Positions 54,821 to 63,652 of a DNA stretch of 64,000 bases are shown one piece after another. The number at the start of each line of letters is the position of its first letter. Position 1 is the first letter of the stretch. Below the pieces are notes generated by a model. The model did not search any database. It was not told the origin of the DNA and saw only the letters and a program-made list of their open reading frames with translations. The stretch lies in contig NZ_JAHBCL010000011.1 of assembly GCF_018390735.1 (NCBI RefSeq), positions 1 to 64,000 of the forward strand. The letters are read 5' to 3'. A program made the position numbers and the translations under genes. This DNA comes from Fusibacter paucivorans. GTDB taxonomy: Bacteria > Bacillota > Clostridia > Peptostreptococcales > Acidaminobacteraceae.

Positions 54821-55270
54821 ATGATACAAAGGCGGATTGGTCTAGAGCTGCGTGCACTTAACAATTTGATCAAACGCTATTTTGCTTTTTCAGCGCATAA
54901 TGAGGAAATCGAACGCGTGACGGGGAACAATGGCTGGATTATTGGTTATTTGGCCAATCATTCAGATCGTGAAATTTTTCAGAAGGACATTGAGGAACAT
55001 TTTACGATAGCGCGATCTACGGCTTCTAAAGTGCTGAGTTTAATGGAGCGGAAAGGATTGATTGAGCGTCTGACAGTTGAGCATGATGCCCGTCTTAAAA
55101 AGATTGTATTGACGGATAAGGCATGGAAAATTCGAGAAGTCATGACAAAAGATGCTGATGCCATGGAAAGAACGCTTATGACCGGGTTTTCTGAAGCAGA
55201 AATCGAGACGCTAACGTCCTATATTGACAGAATGAAAGAAAATATCTCCATAGCCATGGAGAAAAAGTAA
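54821..55270 (+). CDS. MarR family transcriptional regulator
   Basis: 149 residues with a winged HTH (about 45-115: FQKDIEEHFTIARSTASKVLSLMERKGLIERLTVEHDARLKKIVLTDKA), the MarR pattern with the DxRxKxxxLT wing. The frame is open upstream to 54599, but that codon precedes the promoter; ATG 54821 follows GGAGG. This leaves a leader of about 155 nt after the predicted start site, in which I see no certain element. It precedes two ABC exporter genes by 10 bp; a drug- or stress-induced efflux operon under self-control is the likely meaning. Confidence 0.92.
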   Translation: MIQRRIGLELRALNNLIKRYFAFSAHNEEIERVTGNNGWIIGYLANHSDREIFQKDIEEHFTIARSTASKVLSLMERKGLIERLTVEHDARLKKIVLTDKAWKIREVMTKDADAMERTLMTGFSEAEIETLTSYIDRMKENISIAMEKK

Positions 55271-55280
55271 GGAGAAATAC

Positions 55281-57035
55281 ATGATTCGTAAGCTGTTAGC
55301 AAGTGTGCGCGAATACAAAAAAGATATGATTCTCGCACCTGTCTACGTCACCCTTGAATCCGTTCTGGAAATTATTATTCCAACGCTGATGGCTTTTTTA
55401 ATTGATAACGGAATTACCCAGAAGGATATGACGTATGTGTGGAAAATTGGATTAATATTAGTTGTATGCGCTGTATTTTCACTGATAACCGGTGTTCTGG
55501 CCGGTCGGAGCGCTGCAATTGCCTCGGCGGGATTTGCAAAAAATTTACGTCAGGATATGTTTTACAATGTGCAGAAATTTTCATTTTCAAACATCGACAA
55601 ATTTTCATCGGCCAGCATTATCACGAGGCTGACAACAGATATTACAAATGTTCAAAATGCTTTTCAGATGATGGTCAGGCTCGCTGTGAGAGCACCGATG
55701 ATGATCATTTTCGCATTGATTTTTTCGTTTCGCATTGATGCAAAGCTATCGCTTATTTTTTTAGGGGTTATTCCGGTGCTGGGATTGGGATTATGGCTGA
55801 TCATGTCTCACGTTCACCCGATCTTTGTACGCGTTTTTAGAACGTATGATAAATTGAACAGCGTGGTTCAAGAGAATCTTCGCGGTATTCGCGTTGTCAA
55901 ATCCTATAACCGTGAAGCTTTTGAAGTGGAAAAATTTAAGGGCATTTCCAAATCGATCTTTGAAGATTTTTCAAGGGCGGAAAAAAGACTGGCTTTCAAT
56001 ATGCCAATGCTGCAATTTTGTCTATATAGCAGCATGCTGCTGCTTTCGTGGTTTGGCGCAAAATCTATTATCGCCAGTGGAAATAATGCGGCAATAGGCC
56101 TTTCCACGGGTGAACTGGCGAGTTTGATTACCTATACAATGCAGATCTTAATGAGTCTCATGATGCTGTCCATGATCTTTGTTATGATTATTATTTCAAG
56201 GGCATCCGTTGAAAGGATCGTGGAGGTGTTGGATGAAGAAAGCGATCTTAAAAACAACGATGCGCCCATTTGCGATGTGAAAGACGGTTCAATTGCCTTT
56301 GAAGACGTATCTTTTGCCTATACGGCGAGTGCCGATAAAATGGTGCTGAATCATATTGACTTAACCATTCAATCGGGTGAGACGATCGGCATTGTCGGTG
56401 GTACGGGTTCTGCAAAATCAAGCCTTGTTCAGTTGATTTCCAGACTCTATGATGCGACGTCCGGCAGTGTGAAAGTCGGTGGTGTAGATGTTAGAAATTA
56501 TGACATCGAATCACTTCGAAATCAAGTGGCAGTCGTGCTTCAAAAAAATGTTCTCTTTTCGGGCAGTATTAAGCAGAACCTGAGGTGGGGAAATGAAAAT
56601 GCCACAGATGAGGAACTCATCAAAGCATCTAAACTGGCGCAGGCAGATGATTTTATTCGGGAATTTCCCGATCAATATGAGACATATATTGAACAGGGCG
56701 GTACCAATGTCTCAGGCGGTCAGCGACAACGGCTCTGTATTGCGAGGGCGCTGTTAAAACAACCTAAAATATTAATTTTGGATGATTCTACCAGTGCCGT
56801 CGATACAAAAACGGACAGCTTGATCCGTCAGGCATTCCGTGAAAACATTCCCGATACGACAAAGATCATCATTGCTCAGCGCATCGCCTCTGTTCAGGAT
56901 GCTGATAAGATTATTGTCATGAATGACGGCAAGGTGGATGCGGTTGGAACACATGAGATGCTTCTTGAGACCAATGCAATTTACCGCGAAGTCTTTGAAT
57001 CTCAAAATAGAGGAGGTGTCGGCGATGAAGCATAA
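55281..57035 (+). CDS. ABC exporter half-transporter with degenerate nucleotide site
   Basis: 584 residues: six membrane helices (about 15-310) then an ATPase domain. The signature VSGGQRQR is canonical, but Walker A reads GGTGSAKS (Ala378 for the third Gly), the catalytic Glu after Walker B is Asp502 (LDDSTSAVD), and the switch His is Gln533 (IIAQRIASV). Glu-to-Asp and His-to-Gln are the known marks of the inactive site in heterodimeric exporters such as TM287/288, LmrCD and BmrCD. The partner is the next gene, overlapping by 11 bp. Substrates may be drugs or lipids; not readable from sequence. Confidence 0.93.
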   Translation: MIRKLLASVREYKKDMILAPVYVTLESVLEIIIPTLMAFLIDNGITQKDMTYVWKIGLILVVCAVFSLITGVLAGRSAAIASAGFAKNLRQDMFYNVQKFSFSNIDKFSSASIITRLTTDITNVQNAFQMMVRLAVRAPMMIIFALIFSFRIDAKLSLIFLGVIPVLGLGLWLIMSHVHPIFVRVFRTYDKLNSVVQENLRGIRVVKSYNREAFEVEKFKGISKSIFEDFSRAEKRLAFNMPMLQFCLYSSMLLLSWFGAKSIIASGNNAAIGLSTGELASLITYTMQILMSLMMLSMIFVMIIISRASVERIVEVLDEESDLKNNDAPICDVKDGSIAFEDVSFAYTASADKMVLNHIDLTIQSGETIGIVGGTGSAKSSLVQLISRLYDATSGSVKVGGVDVRNYDIESLRNQVAVVLQKNVLFSGSIKQNLRWGNENATDEELIKASKLAQADDFIREFPDQYETYIEQGGTNVSGGQRQRLCIARALLKQPKILILDDSTSAVDTKTDSLIRQAFRENIPDTTKIIIAQRIASVQDADKIIVMNDGKVDAVGTHEMLLETNAIYREVFESQNRGGVGDEA

Positions 57036-58950
57036 CAAAGAAAATCATAAGGCTGCACCAAAGAGACCCAAACACCGTTTTAAACCGGGAACGATTAAAA
57101 GACTTTACGGCTATATGGCTGAATATAAATATCGGCTGGTTGTTGTCTTTTTATGCATTCTCATCAGTGCGTCTGCCAGTGCAGCATCGTCGCTGTTTCT
57201 CCGAACGCTGATTGACGATTATATTACACCGCTGCTAGGACAGGCCAATCCGGTCTATGCATCGCTGGTACGTGCCATGATGAGCATTGGAGCGGTCTAT
57301 CTGATTGGCGTTTCTGCAACGCTTTTCTACAATCGTACGATGGTTATCATTGGACAGGGAACGCTGAAAAAAATTAGAGATAGAATGTTTGAACACATGC
57401 AGGGGCTTCCCATCAGGCACTTTGATACACATACGCACGGCGATTTAATGAGTCATTATACTAACGATACCGATACGCTGAGACAGGCGATTTCACAGAG
57501 TCTACCACAGATGCTGTCGTCGCTGTTCACGGTGATTGCGGCTTTTGTTTCGATGCTCTACCTCAGTGTGGGACTTGCCTTGTTTGTTGCGTTGTTCGCC
57601 GTCGTCCTGCTGAAAGTGATTCGCGTCCTCGTCGGGCGCAGTGGCTCTTATTTTGTTAAACAACAGGCTTCGCTTGGAGATCTTAACGGTTATATTGAAG
57701 AGATGATCAACGGTCAAAAAGTGGTTAAAGTTTTCTGCTACGAGGATAGTGCAGCGAAAGCATTTGACCTCAAGAATGAGGCGCTTTGCAACAGTGCCAC
57801 AGAGGCTAATAAATACGGCAACATCACCATGCCGATCGTGGGCAACTTAGGGTATATGCTCTATGTTATTCTTGCAATTATCGGCGGTGCGGCGGGCATA
57901 GCAGAAGTGCCGAATCTGAGTCTCGCCGGGGTCAATACACTGACCATTGGGACGATTGTCTCCTTCTTAACCTTATCCCGTGCCTTTATTAACCCCATTG
58001 GACAAATTTCCATGCAGTTCAATATGGTGGTGATGGCACTTGCCGGTGCCTCACGTATTTTTGAATTAATGGATGAGCCGGTCGAAATGGATGACGGACA
58101 CGTGACACTGGTCAACGTGCGGGAAGAAAGCGGCGTAATTCATGAATGTGAAGAAAAAACGGATATTTGGGCTTGGAAGCATCCACACAGCGACGGGACG
58201 GTACTCTATACACCGCTGAAAGGTGAAATTCGATTTTTTGATGTTGATTTTGGCTATGAAGCCAATAAAATCGTATTGCACAATATTTCGCTTTATGCAA
58301 AACCGGGTCAAAAAGTTGCCTTTGTCGGTGCAACAGGCGCGGGCAAGACGACGATTACCAACCTCATCAATAGGTTTTACGATATCGCCGACGGAAAGAT
58401 TCGATATGACGGCATCAATATCAACAAAATAAAAAAAGCTGATCTGCGCCGTTCACTTGGAATCGTCTTACAGGATGTCAATCTCTTTACGGGTACCGTG
58501 TTGGACAACATTCGTTACGGCAAACTGGATGCTACCGATGAAGCGTGTATTGAAGCGGCAAAACTTGCCAATGCCGACGGCTTTATTCGAATGCTGCCGC
58601 AAGGCTATCATACGGTACTAAAGGGTGATGGCACTGGTCTTTCACAAGGGCAGCGTCAGCTGATTTCCATTGCACGAGCAGCAGTGGCAGACCCGCCGGT
58701 AATGATCTTAGACGAGGCGACATCTTCAATTGATACGAGAACCGAAGCCATCGTACAGGCGGGAATGGATGCTCTGATGAAAGGGCGTACGGTATTTGTC
58801 ATTGCACACAGGCTTTCAACCGTACAAAATGCCGACGTCATTATGGTACTCGAACATGGGCGTATCGTTGAACGCGGCAATCACGATCAGCTTATTGCTG
58901 AAAGAGGAAGGTATTATCAGCTCTACACAGGTGTTTTTGAATTGGAATAA
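57025..58950 (+). CDS. ABC exporter half-transporter, catalytic partner
   Basis: 641 residues. A basic N-terminal extension (about 1-30) precedes six membrane helices (to about 345). The ATPase domain has an intact Walker A (GATGAGKTT), Walker B with catalytic Glu564 (LDEATSSID) and switch His595 (IAHRLSTV), but a non-canonical signature LSQGQRQ. This complements the defects of the preceding subunit, so the heterodimer would have one active site. An insertion of about 40 residues between the membrane and ATPase domains (VREESGVIHECEEKTDIWAWKH) is unusual in length. ATG 57025 follows GAGGAGG. Confidence 0.93.
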   Translation: MKHNKENHKAAPKRPKHRFKPGTIKRLYGYMAEYKYRLVVVFLCILISASASAASSLFLRTLIDDYITPLLGQANPVYASLVRAMMSIGAVYLIGVSATLFYNRTMVIIGQGTLKKIRDRMFEHMQGLPIRHFDTHTHGDLMSHYTNDTDTLRQAISQSLPQMLSSLFTVIAAFVSMLYLSVGLALFVALFAVVLLKVIRVLVGRSGSYFVKQQASLGDLNGYIEEMINGQKVVKVFCYEDSAAKAFDLKNEALCNSATEANKYGNITMPIVGNLGYMLYVILAIIGGAAGIAEVPNLSLAGVNTLTIGTIVSFLTLSRAFINPIGQISMQFNMVVMALAGASRIFELMDEPVEMDDGHVTLVNVREESGVIHECEEKTDIWAWKHPHSDGTVLYTPLKGEIRFFDVDFGYEANKIVLHNISLYAKPGQKVAFVGATGAGKTTITNLINRFYDIADGKIRYDGININKIKKADLRRSLGIVLQDVNLFTGTVLDNIRYGKLDATDEACIEAAKLANADGFIRMLPQGYHTVLKGDGTGLSQGQRQLISIARAAVADPPVMILDEATSSIDTRTEAIVQAGMDALMKGRTVFVIAHRLSTVQNADVIMVLEHGRIVERGNHDQLIAERGRYYQLYTGVFELE

Positions 58951-59030
58951 AAATGGTTTAAGCAGCTTAAAAAGGCTGCACTCGATGTCATTTCTGATTT
59001 TTAGCAGCACTTGGCTTAAATAATGGCTAT

Positions 59031-59068
59031 GAGGGCTATCTTCTTATGATTGAAGATAGCTCTTTTTT
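59031..59068 (+). terminator. Terminator after the ABC exporter genes
   Basis: GGCTATCTTC pairs with GAAGATAGCTC (59052-59062) around an 8-nt loop, with six T. The rest of the 350-bp gap 58951-59300 has only an AT-rich region and a TATAAT (59234-59239) that may be part of the dnaB promoter; its -35 is poor. Confidence 0.82.
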
Positions 59069-59300
59069 ATTGTGATAAAAGGGGTGGGCTTAAGATTACC
59101 ATACCAATGCCCAGAAGCATGCAAACGTAACAATACCTTAATATTCTGACAAGGATTCTTTGTGTATGCTATAAAAAAGCATGATGGTGAATGGATTATT
59201 AAAAGATCGGCGTGAAATTTCGGGGAGTTATGTTATAATATTGTCACGCTATTACAATACATAATGGCAGATGAAGTGGATAATGGGGGATAGAAAGACG

Positions 59301-60638
59301 ATGAATCTCAATCTGAAGACGATGCCAAATGACCATAATGCAGAGCAAAACGTACTGGGATCGCTGCTCCTTGACAGTGACCTGATCGGTGATGTTTTTG
59401 AAGTCATAAGGTTTGATGAAGAATTTTATAATGAAGCACATCGGGAAATATTCAGAACGCTGAAACGTCTTTTTGGTGAAGGTAAGACTGTTGACCTCAT
59501 CACCGTGTCTGATGATCTTGCAAAACATCAGCTTCTGGAAGCCGTTGGCGGCTTTGAGTATTTAACAGAGCTGACAGATGTCGGTACACTGATTGCAAAT
59601 GTCACACTGCATGCTAAAATTATTCATGAAAAATACATTCTCAGAAGGCTGATTAAAGCGTCGACTGAAATTGTCGAACGCGGCTATGAAAATCAGGATG
59701 TTGAAACGCTCATTGAAACAGCTGAATCAGAAATTTTTGATATTTCTCAAAATCGAAACCGTAAGAGCTTTCAGAATATCAGCGATTTGCTGCAGTTTAC
59801 ATACGATCGGATCGTTCTGCTGCACGATGATCCCAATGCGCTAACAGGTCTTTCATCGGGATTTGAAGCCCTTGATGAGAAAACAGCCGGTTTTCAAAAA
59901 TCGGATTTGATTCTCATTGCGGCAAGACCTTCTATGGGAAAGACGGCTTTTGCACTTAACATTTGTCAGAACGTAGCTGTCAAAGAGCACAAGAGTGTTG
60001 CGATATTCAGTTTGGAAATGGCGGCAGACCAGCTGGTGCAGAGGATGCTTGCAGCGCAGTCGCTGGTTTCCATTGGCGATATTCGTACCGGCAGTATTGA
60101 AGACGACGAATGGGTGAAGCTCGCGCGGAGCAGTGCACAATTGGCAGAAGCTAAAATTTCAATTGATGACACGCCCGGTATCACCGTTGCTGAAATTCGA
60201 AGCAAGTGTCGTCGGTTAAAGATGAATCAAGGTTTAGACCTTATTATGATAGACTATTTACAACTCATGTCCGGCAATGGCAAAACGGAAAACAGACAAC
60301 AGGAAATTTCGACGATTTCGAGATCATTGAAACAAATCGCACGTGAAATGCAGTGCCCCGTCATTGCACTTTCACAGCTTTCCCGTGCTTCCGAACTCAG
60401 GACAGACCATCGTCCAATCTTGTCGGATCTTCGTGAATCCGGTGCGATAGAACAGGATGCGGATCTCGTTATGTTTTTATATCGGGATGAATATTACAAC
60501 CCCGAAACTGTTGATGAAAAATTCAAGGGGATCGGTGAGATTATCATTGCAAAACAGCGTAATGGTGAAACGGGGAAAGTCTATCTGGCTTGGCTGGGTA
60601 AGTTCCAAAAATTTGCGAATGCAACGCAGTTGAGGTGA
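59301..60638 (+). CDS. dnaB: Replicative DNA helicase DnaB
   Basis: Hexameric 5'-3' helicase of the replication fork (DnaC in Bacillus naming). The N-terminal domain begins MPNDHNAEQNVLGSLLLDSDLI, and the RecA-like domain has Walker A ARPSMGKTAFALN, then SLEMAADQLVQRML, Walker B LIMIDYLQLM, and the C-terminal DLRESGAIEQDADLVMFLYRDEYY. The frame is open from ATG 59271; ATG 59301 is preferred because it follows GGGGGAT and gives the usual short lead before the conserved PNDHNAEQ. Either start yields a full protein. It is followed by a GNAT gene after 3 bp. Confidence 0.95.
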   Translation: MNLNLKTMPNDHNAEQNVLGSLLLDSDLIGDVFEVIRFDEEFYNEAHREIFRTLKRLFGEGKTVDLITVSDDLAKHQLLEAVGGFEYLTELTDVGTLIANVTLHAKIIHEKYILRRLIKASTEIVERGYENQDVETLIETAESEIFDISQNRNRKSFQNISDLLQFTYDRIVLLHDDPNALTGLSSGFEALDEKTAGFQKSDLILIAARPSMGKTAFALNICQNVAVKEHKSVAIFSLEMAADQLVQRMLAAQSLVSIGDIRTGSIEDDEWVKLARSSAQLAEAKISIDDTPGITVAEIRSKCRRLKMNQGLDLIMIDYLQLMSGNGKTENRQQEISTISRSLKQIAREMQCPVIALSQLSRASELRTDHRPILSDLRESGAIEQDADLVMFLYRDEYYNPETVDEKFKGIGEIIIAKQRNGETGKVYLAWLGKFQKFANATQLR

Positions 60639-60641
60639 TTT

Positions 60642-61229
60642 ATGAAGTACCATTTTCGCAAATTAAAATTGGCGGACGCCTACAGGTTTTCCAGATGGGG
60701 AAAACACGAAGACGTGCGCTACTATCAGTATAATTTTCCATTTGAAACAGAGCGCGAGTATTTTGAATGGTATGTGATGAAGCAGCGGCTTATACGCAGA
60801 AAAGTTTATGGGCTTTTCGATGAGCGGGAAAATCCCGTGGGTTTTATTACATTAAAAAACATCCGCTGGTTCAAGCGGATGGCAGAGCTCGGTATCGGCA
60901 TCGACCCGAATTATCTCGGTGAAGGACTGGGACGACAGTTGATTACGTCATTTCTCGACTATGTCTTTAAACATTTTCCCATTGACATCATGACGCTGCG
61001 CGTCGCATCGTTTAATACCAGAGCACAGCGTTGCTATCGCGCGTGTGGGTTCAGAACAGTGGTTAAAAAGACAGAACCCTTTGAAGAACAGAGTTTTCGG
61101 GAGGAGATTATTCGACAGTTTCCCGACCAGTTTGTGCTGAATGACGATGTGCTCTATGCTGATTTCTTTTTAATGAAGATTGAGCGAAATTATTTTTATG
61201 CTAATAATCCGCATCTGGTGTCATCATAG
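60642..61229 (+). CDS. GNAT family N-acetyltransferase
   Basis: 195 residues of the RimJ/RimL-like type. The acetyl-CoA loop is seen at GIGIDPNYLGEGLGRQLITSFL (Q/RxxGxG/A-like, about 85-110), and VASFNTRAQRCYRACGFR is the typical end of the domain. A C-terminal extension of about 45 residues is less usual. It follows dnaB by 3 bp behind GAGGTGA, so it is co-transcribed with dnaB. Substrate unknown. Its last 29 bp overlap the 3' end of the convergent CapA gene. Confidence 0.87.
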   Translation: MKYHFRKLKLADAYRFSRWGKHEDVRYYQYNFPFETEREYFEWYVMKQRLIRRKVYGLFDERENPVGFITLKNIRWFKRMAELGIGIDPNYLGEGLGRQLITSFLDYVFKHFPIDIMTLRVASFNTRAQRCYRACGFRTVVKKTEPFEEQSFREEIIRQFPDQFVLNDDVLYADFFLMKIERNYFYANNPHLVSS

Positions 61230-62517
61230 ACATCGTATCTTCATAGGCATCGGCGGTATATTGATAAATGGCAGGCGTTTCCGTATAGGATGCCTGCTTT
61301 TCTATTGGCAGAATGACATATTTTAGTTCATTGGATCTGGAAACCCATGTTGGAATATGTCTGACAGCTGTTAAAGCGGTTCCATCCTTTGATTTTGTCA
61401 GCCGAAGGTAGACGATGATGCCGTTTTCGGTATATTTGGCGTTGCCAATGCTGGTAAGCGTTTGACGGCTTTGATTGGAGATAAAATTGCCCATGGAGTA
61501 AATGACATATTTGGGATCGCCTTCATGATAGAGAATTTCAGAGCGTTCAACGACGTGAGGATGTGATCCCAAGATAATATCAGCGCCCCAGTCCACTAGT
61601 TTTTGTGCGAGCGCTTCCTGAGTTTCTGTTGGCGTGCGTCGATATTCATTGCCCCAGTGAATAAAGACAATGGTCTGATCGACATCAGTTTCTTCAATAG
61701 CTTGTAGTGTCTGTGCCATTTTGGTTTCATCGATGAGATTGACCGCTTGATGAAGTGCCGTTTCTGACAGTGTTTGTTCTAAGCCGTTGCATCCGTATGT
61801 CACAGCAAAAATAGCGAGTTTGATGCCCTTAACGGTTGTCGTGTGATATCTTGGTGCTTCTGTTTCAGCTTGAAGAAAAGTACCGGATTGTGCGATTTCG
61901 CGAAGGCGCATTTGCTCAATGGTACGCTCAATGCCGAAAAGGCCGCGATCTAAGCAATGGTTATTGGCTGTGGTGAGAAAGTCATAGCCAGCCCATTTGA
62001 TGGCGTCTAGTGTTGCATCAGGTGCGTTAAATGCCGGATAACCTGAAAAACCCTTTTCTCGGCTTGCAGTGGTCGTTTCAAAATTTCCCATTGTGTAATC
62101 TGCGGCATTTAAATAAGGGGCGACATTTGCGAAGCTCTTCTTAAAATCATAAGTATCGGTATCGGCGCGATAGGCGGCTTTTATCTGAGGACCGTGGAAC
62201 ATGATGTCGCCTGTGGCGGCGAGCCAGATATCAGTAGAATCATCTCGGCGCGATGCGGCGAGTGCTGTATCGTCGATAAGCCTCGGATCGGTACGGACGA
62301 GGCTTTCTGTCACTGCTGCGGCATATGATGGCGATATATATTGACTAAGCCATTGTGAGACGGCATTGTCGCTGTCATCTGAAAAAGTTTGATTTGCGAA
62401 GCCAGGATTTCCGTCTATGATAACGGTAGCGCTGAAACAAAGGATCAGCGTTAACAGTTTGTAAAAAATCATTCTTGGACAGCTATGGTTGTCCAACCTT
62501 TTTTCAAATCGATTCAT
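61201..62517 (-). CDS. CapA family protein (PGA_cap metallophosphoesterase-like)
   Basis: 438 residues. A basic N-terminus and a hydrophobic segment (about 16-38) act as signal or anchor. The catalytic-type domain has AATGDIMFHGPQ, NFETTTA, TTANNHCLDRG, IHWGNEY and GSHPHVVERSE, the metal-binding pattern of CapA/PgsA proteins. PgsA takes part in poly-gamma-glutamate capsule synthesis, but other CapA genes and PgsB/C are absent here, so the role is open; many CapA proteins have an unrelated envelope task. ATG 62517 follows GGGAGAG. It is convergent with the GNAT gene. Confidence 0.87.
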   Translation of the reverse strand: MNRFEKRLDNHSCPRMIFYKLLTLILCFSATVIIDGNPGFANQTFSDDSDNAVSQWLSQYISPSYAAAVTESLVRTDPRLIDDTALAASRRDDSTDIWLAATGDIMFHGPQIKAAYRADTDTYDFKKSFANVAPYLNAADYTMGNFETTTASREKGFSGYPAFNAPDATLDAIKWAGYDFLTTANNHCLDRGLFGIERTIEQMRLREIAQSGTFLQAETEAPRYHTTTVKGIKLAIFAVTYGCNGLEQTLSETALHQAVNLIDETKMAQTLQAIEETDVDQTIVFIHWGNEYRRTPTETQEALAQKLVDWGADIILGSHPHVVERSEILYHEGDPKYVIYSMGNFISNQSRQTLTSIGNAKYTENGIIVYLRLTKSKDGTALTAVRHIPTWVSRSNELKYVILPIEKQASYTETPAIYQYTADAYEDTMSMMTPDADY

Positions 62518-62565
62518 CGTATGCTCTCCCTTATTGATGATGCAACTTCCTCATGTAATAGCTTT

Positions 62566-62594
62566 ATTATAGAGTTTTCACTAAAAAAAGTCTA
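62566..62594 (-). promoter_or_regulatory. Promoter of the CapA gene
   Basis: On the minus strand, TAGACT (complement of 62589-62594), 17 bp and a perfect TATAAT (complement of 62566-62571). The -35 matches 4 of 6 positions. Confidence 0.5.
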
Positions 62595-62653
62595 TGCATG
62601 GCATTTCAAGAGGTGAAATTAGCTAAAAATCATGCAAAATATGCAAAAACGAT

Positions 62654-62682
62654 TTGTATTTGTTGAACAAACGGTTTATAAT
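62654..62682 (+). promoter_or_regulatory. ispE promoter
   Basis: TTGTAT (62654-62659), 17 bp, and a perfect TATAAT (62677-62682), leaving about 60 nt before the ispE start. It is divergent from the CapA promoter, 60 bp away. Confidence 0.6.
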
Positions 62683-62749
62683 AAAATTGTATTTTATATG
62701 TATTTTGTATTCATATACTTAATGGATCACATCACGCAAAGGGGATCAT

Positions 62750-63652
62750 ATGACAGCAGCAGTGACCGTCAAGGCGCATGCGAAAATAAATCTTACATTG
62801 GATGTTATTGGCAAACGAACCGATGGTTATCATGATGTAGAAATGATTATGCAGCAAATTAGTTTACACGATGTGGTGACAATATCACAGAGGCATGAAG
62901 ACTTGGCGATAAATCTGACGAGTACCGTATCTCATCTGCCGACAGATTCGACTAATTTGGCATATAGAGCGGCGATGCTCATGCGTGAAGTTTATGGTAT
63001 TCAATCGGGGTTTAACATCCATATTGAAAAGCATATACCCGTCGCAGCCGGTTTAGCAGGCGGCAGTACTGATGCTGCTGCGGTTATAACGGGGATTGCG
63101 AAACTTATGGCATTGCCGGTTGAAACAGCATCGCTGGAAGCGGTTGGCTTAAAAATAGGCGCAGACGTTCCCTTTTGTATTCGTGGCGGTTGTGTCATTG
63201 CACGTGGATTAGGCGAAATACTGGAACCAATCAAAGGCTTAGAATATGTTTGGCTTCTGCTGGTAAAACCAAATTTTGGCGTTTCTACGAAAGAAGTTTA
63301 TGGCAATTTGGATTTATCGGCAATTAAAGCAAAACCGAATACGCAGGCGATGGTTGCGGCGATCCGTGACAATCAGAGAATGACAGTGATTTCTGAACTC
63401 TGTAATGTGCTTGAGACCGTCACCATAAAACGTTATCCGGAAGTGGGAATGATTAAGAAACAACTTGTGAGCTTTGGCGCCGAAGGGGTGCTGATGAGTG
63501 GCAGTGGACCGACAGTATTTGGCTTTTTCAAAGACTTAAACCGTGCAAAGCTAGCCCATAAAAAAATGAAACGATTTTATCATCAAAGTTATATCGTGAC
63601 GACGTATAATGGCGAAATATCACATAAAGGAGATATGAAAGGTGAATTTTAA
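62750..63652 (+). CDS. ispE: 4-diphosphocytidyl-2-C-methyl-D-erythritol kinase
   Basis: GHMP kinase of the non-mevalonate (MEP) isoprenoid pathway; phosphorylates CDP-methylerythritol with ATP. KAHAKINLTLDVIGKRTDGYHDVEMIMQ is at the N-terminus, the GHMP ATP loop is PVAAGLAGGSTDAAAVI at about residue 95, and MSGSGPTVFGFF lies near the C-terminus. The 300-residue length is usual. ATG 62750 follows AAAGGGG. Its end overlaps the next gene by 11 bp. The presence of ispE indicates that isoprenoids are made by the MEP route. Confidence 0.96.
   Translation: MTAAVTVKAHAKINLTLDVIGKRTDGYHDVEMIMQQISLHDVVTISQRHEDLAINLTSTVSHLPTDSTNLAYRAAMLMREVYGIQSGFNIHIEKHIPVAAGLAGGSTDAAAVITGIAKLMALPVETASLEAVGLKIGADVPFCIRGGCVIARGLGEILEPIKGLEYVWLLLVKPNFGVSTKEVYGNLDLSAIKAKPNTQAMVAAIRDNQRMTVISELCNVLETVTIKRYPEVGMIKKQLVSFGAEGVLMSGSGPTVFGFFKDLNRAKLAHKKMKRFYHQSYIVTTYNGEISHKGDMKGEF

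Noticed and set aside
62632-62835. 67-codon frame before ispE
   Set aside because: It covers the ispE promoter and runs into ispE in another frame without a ribosome-binding site.
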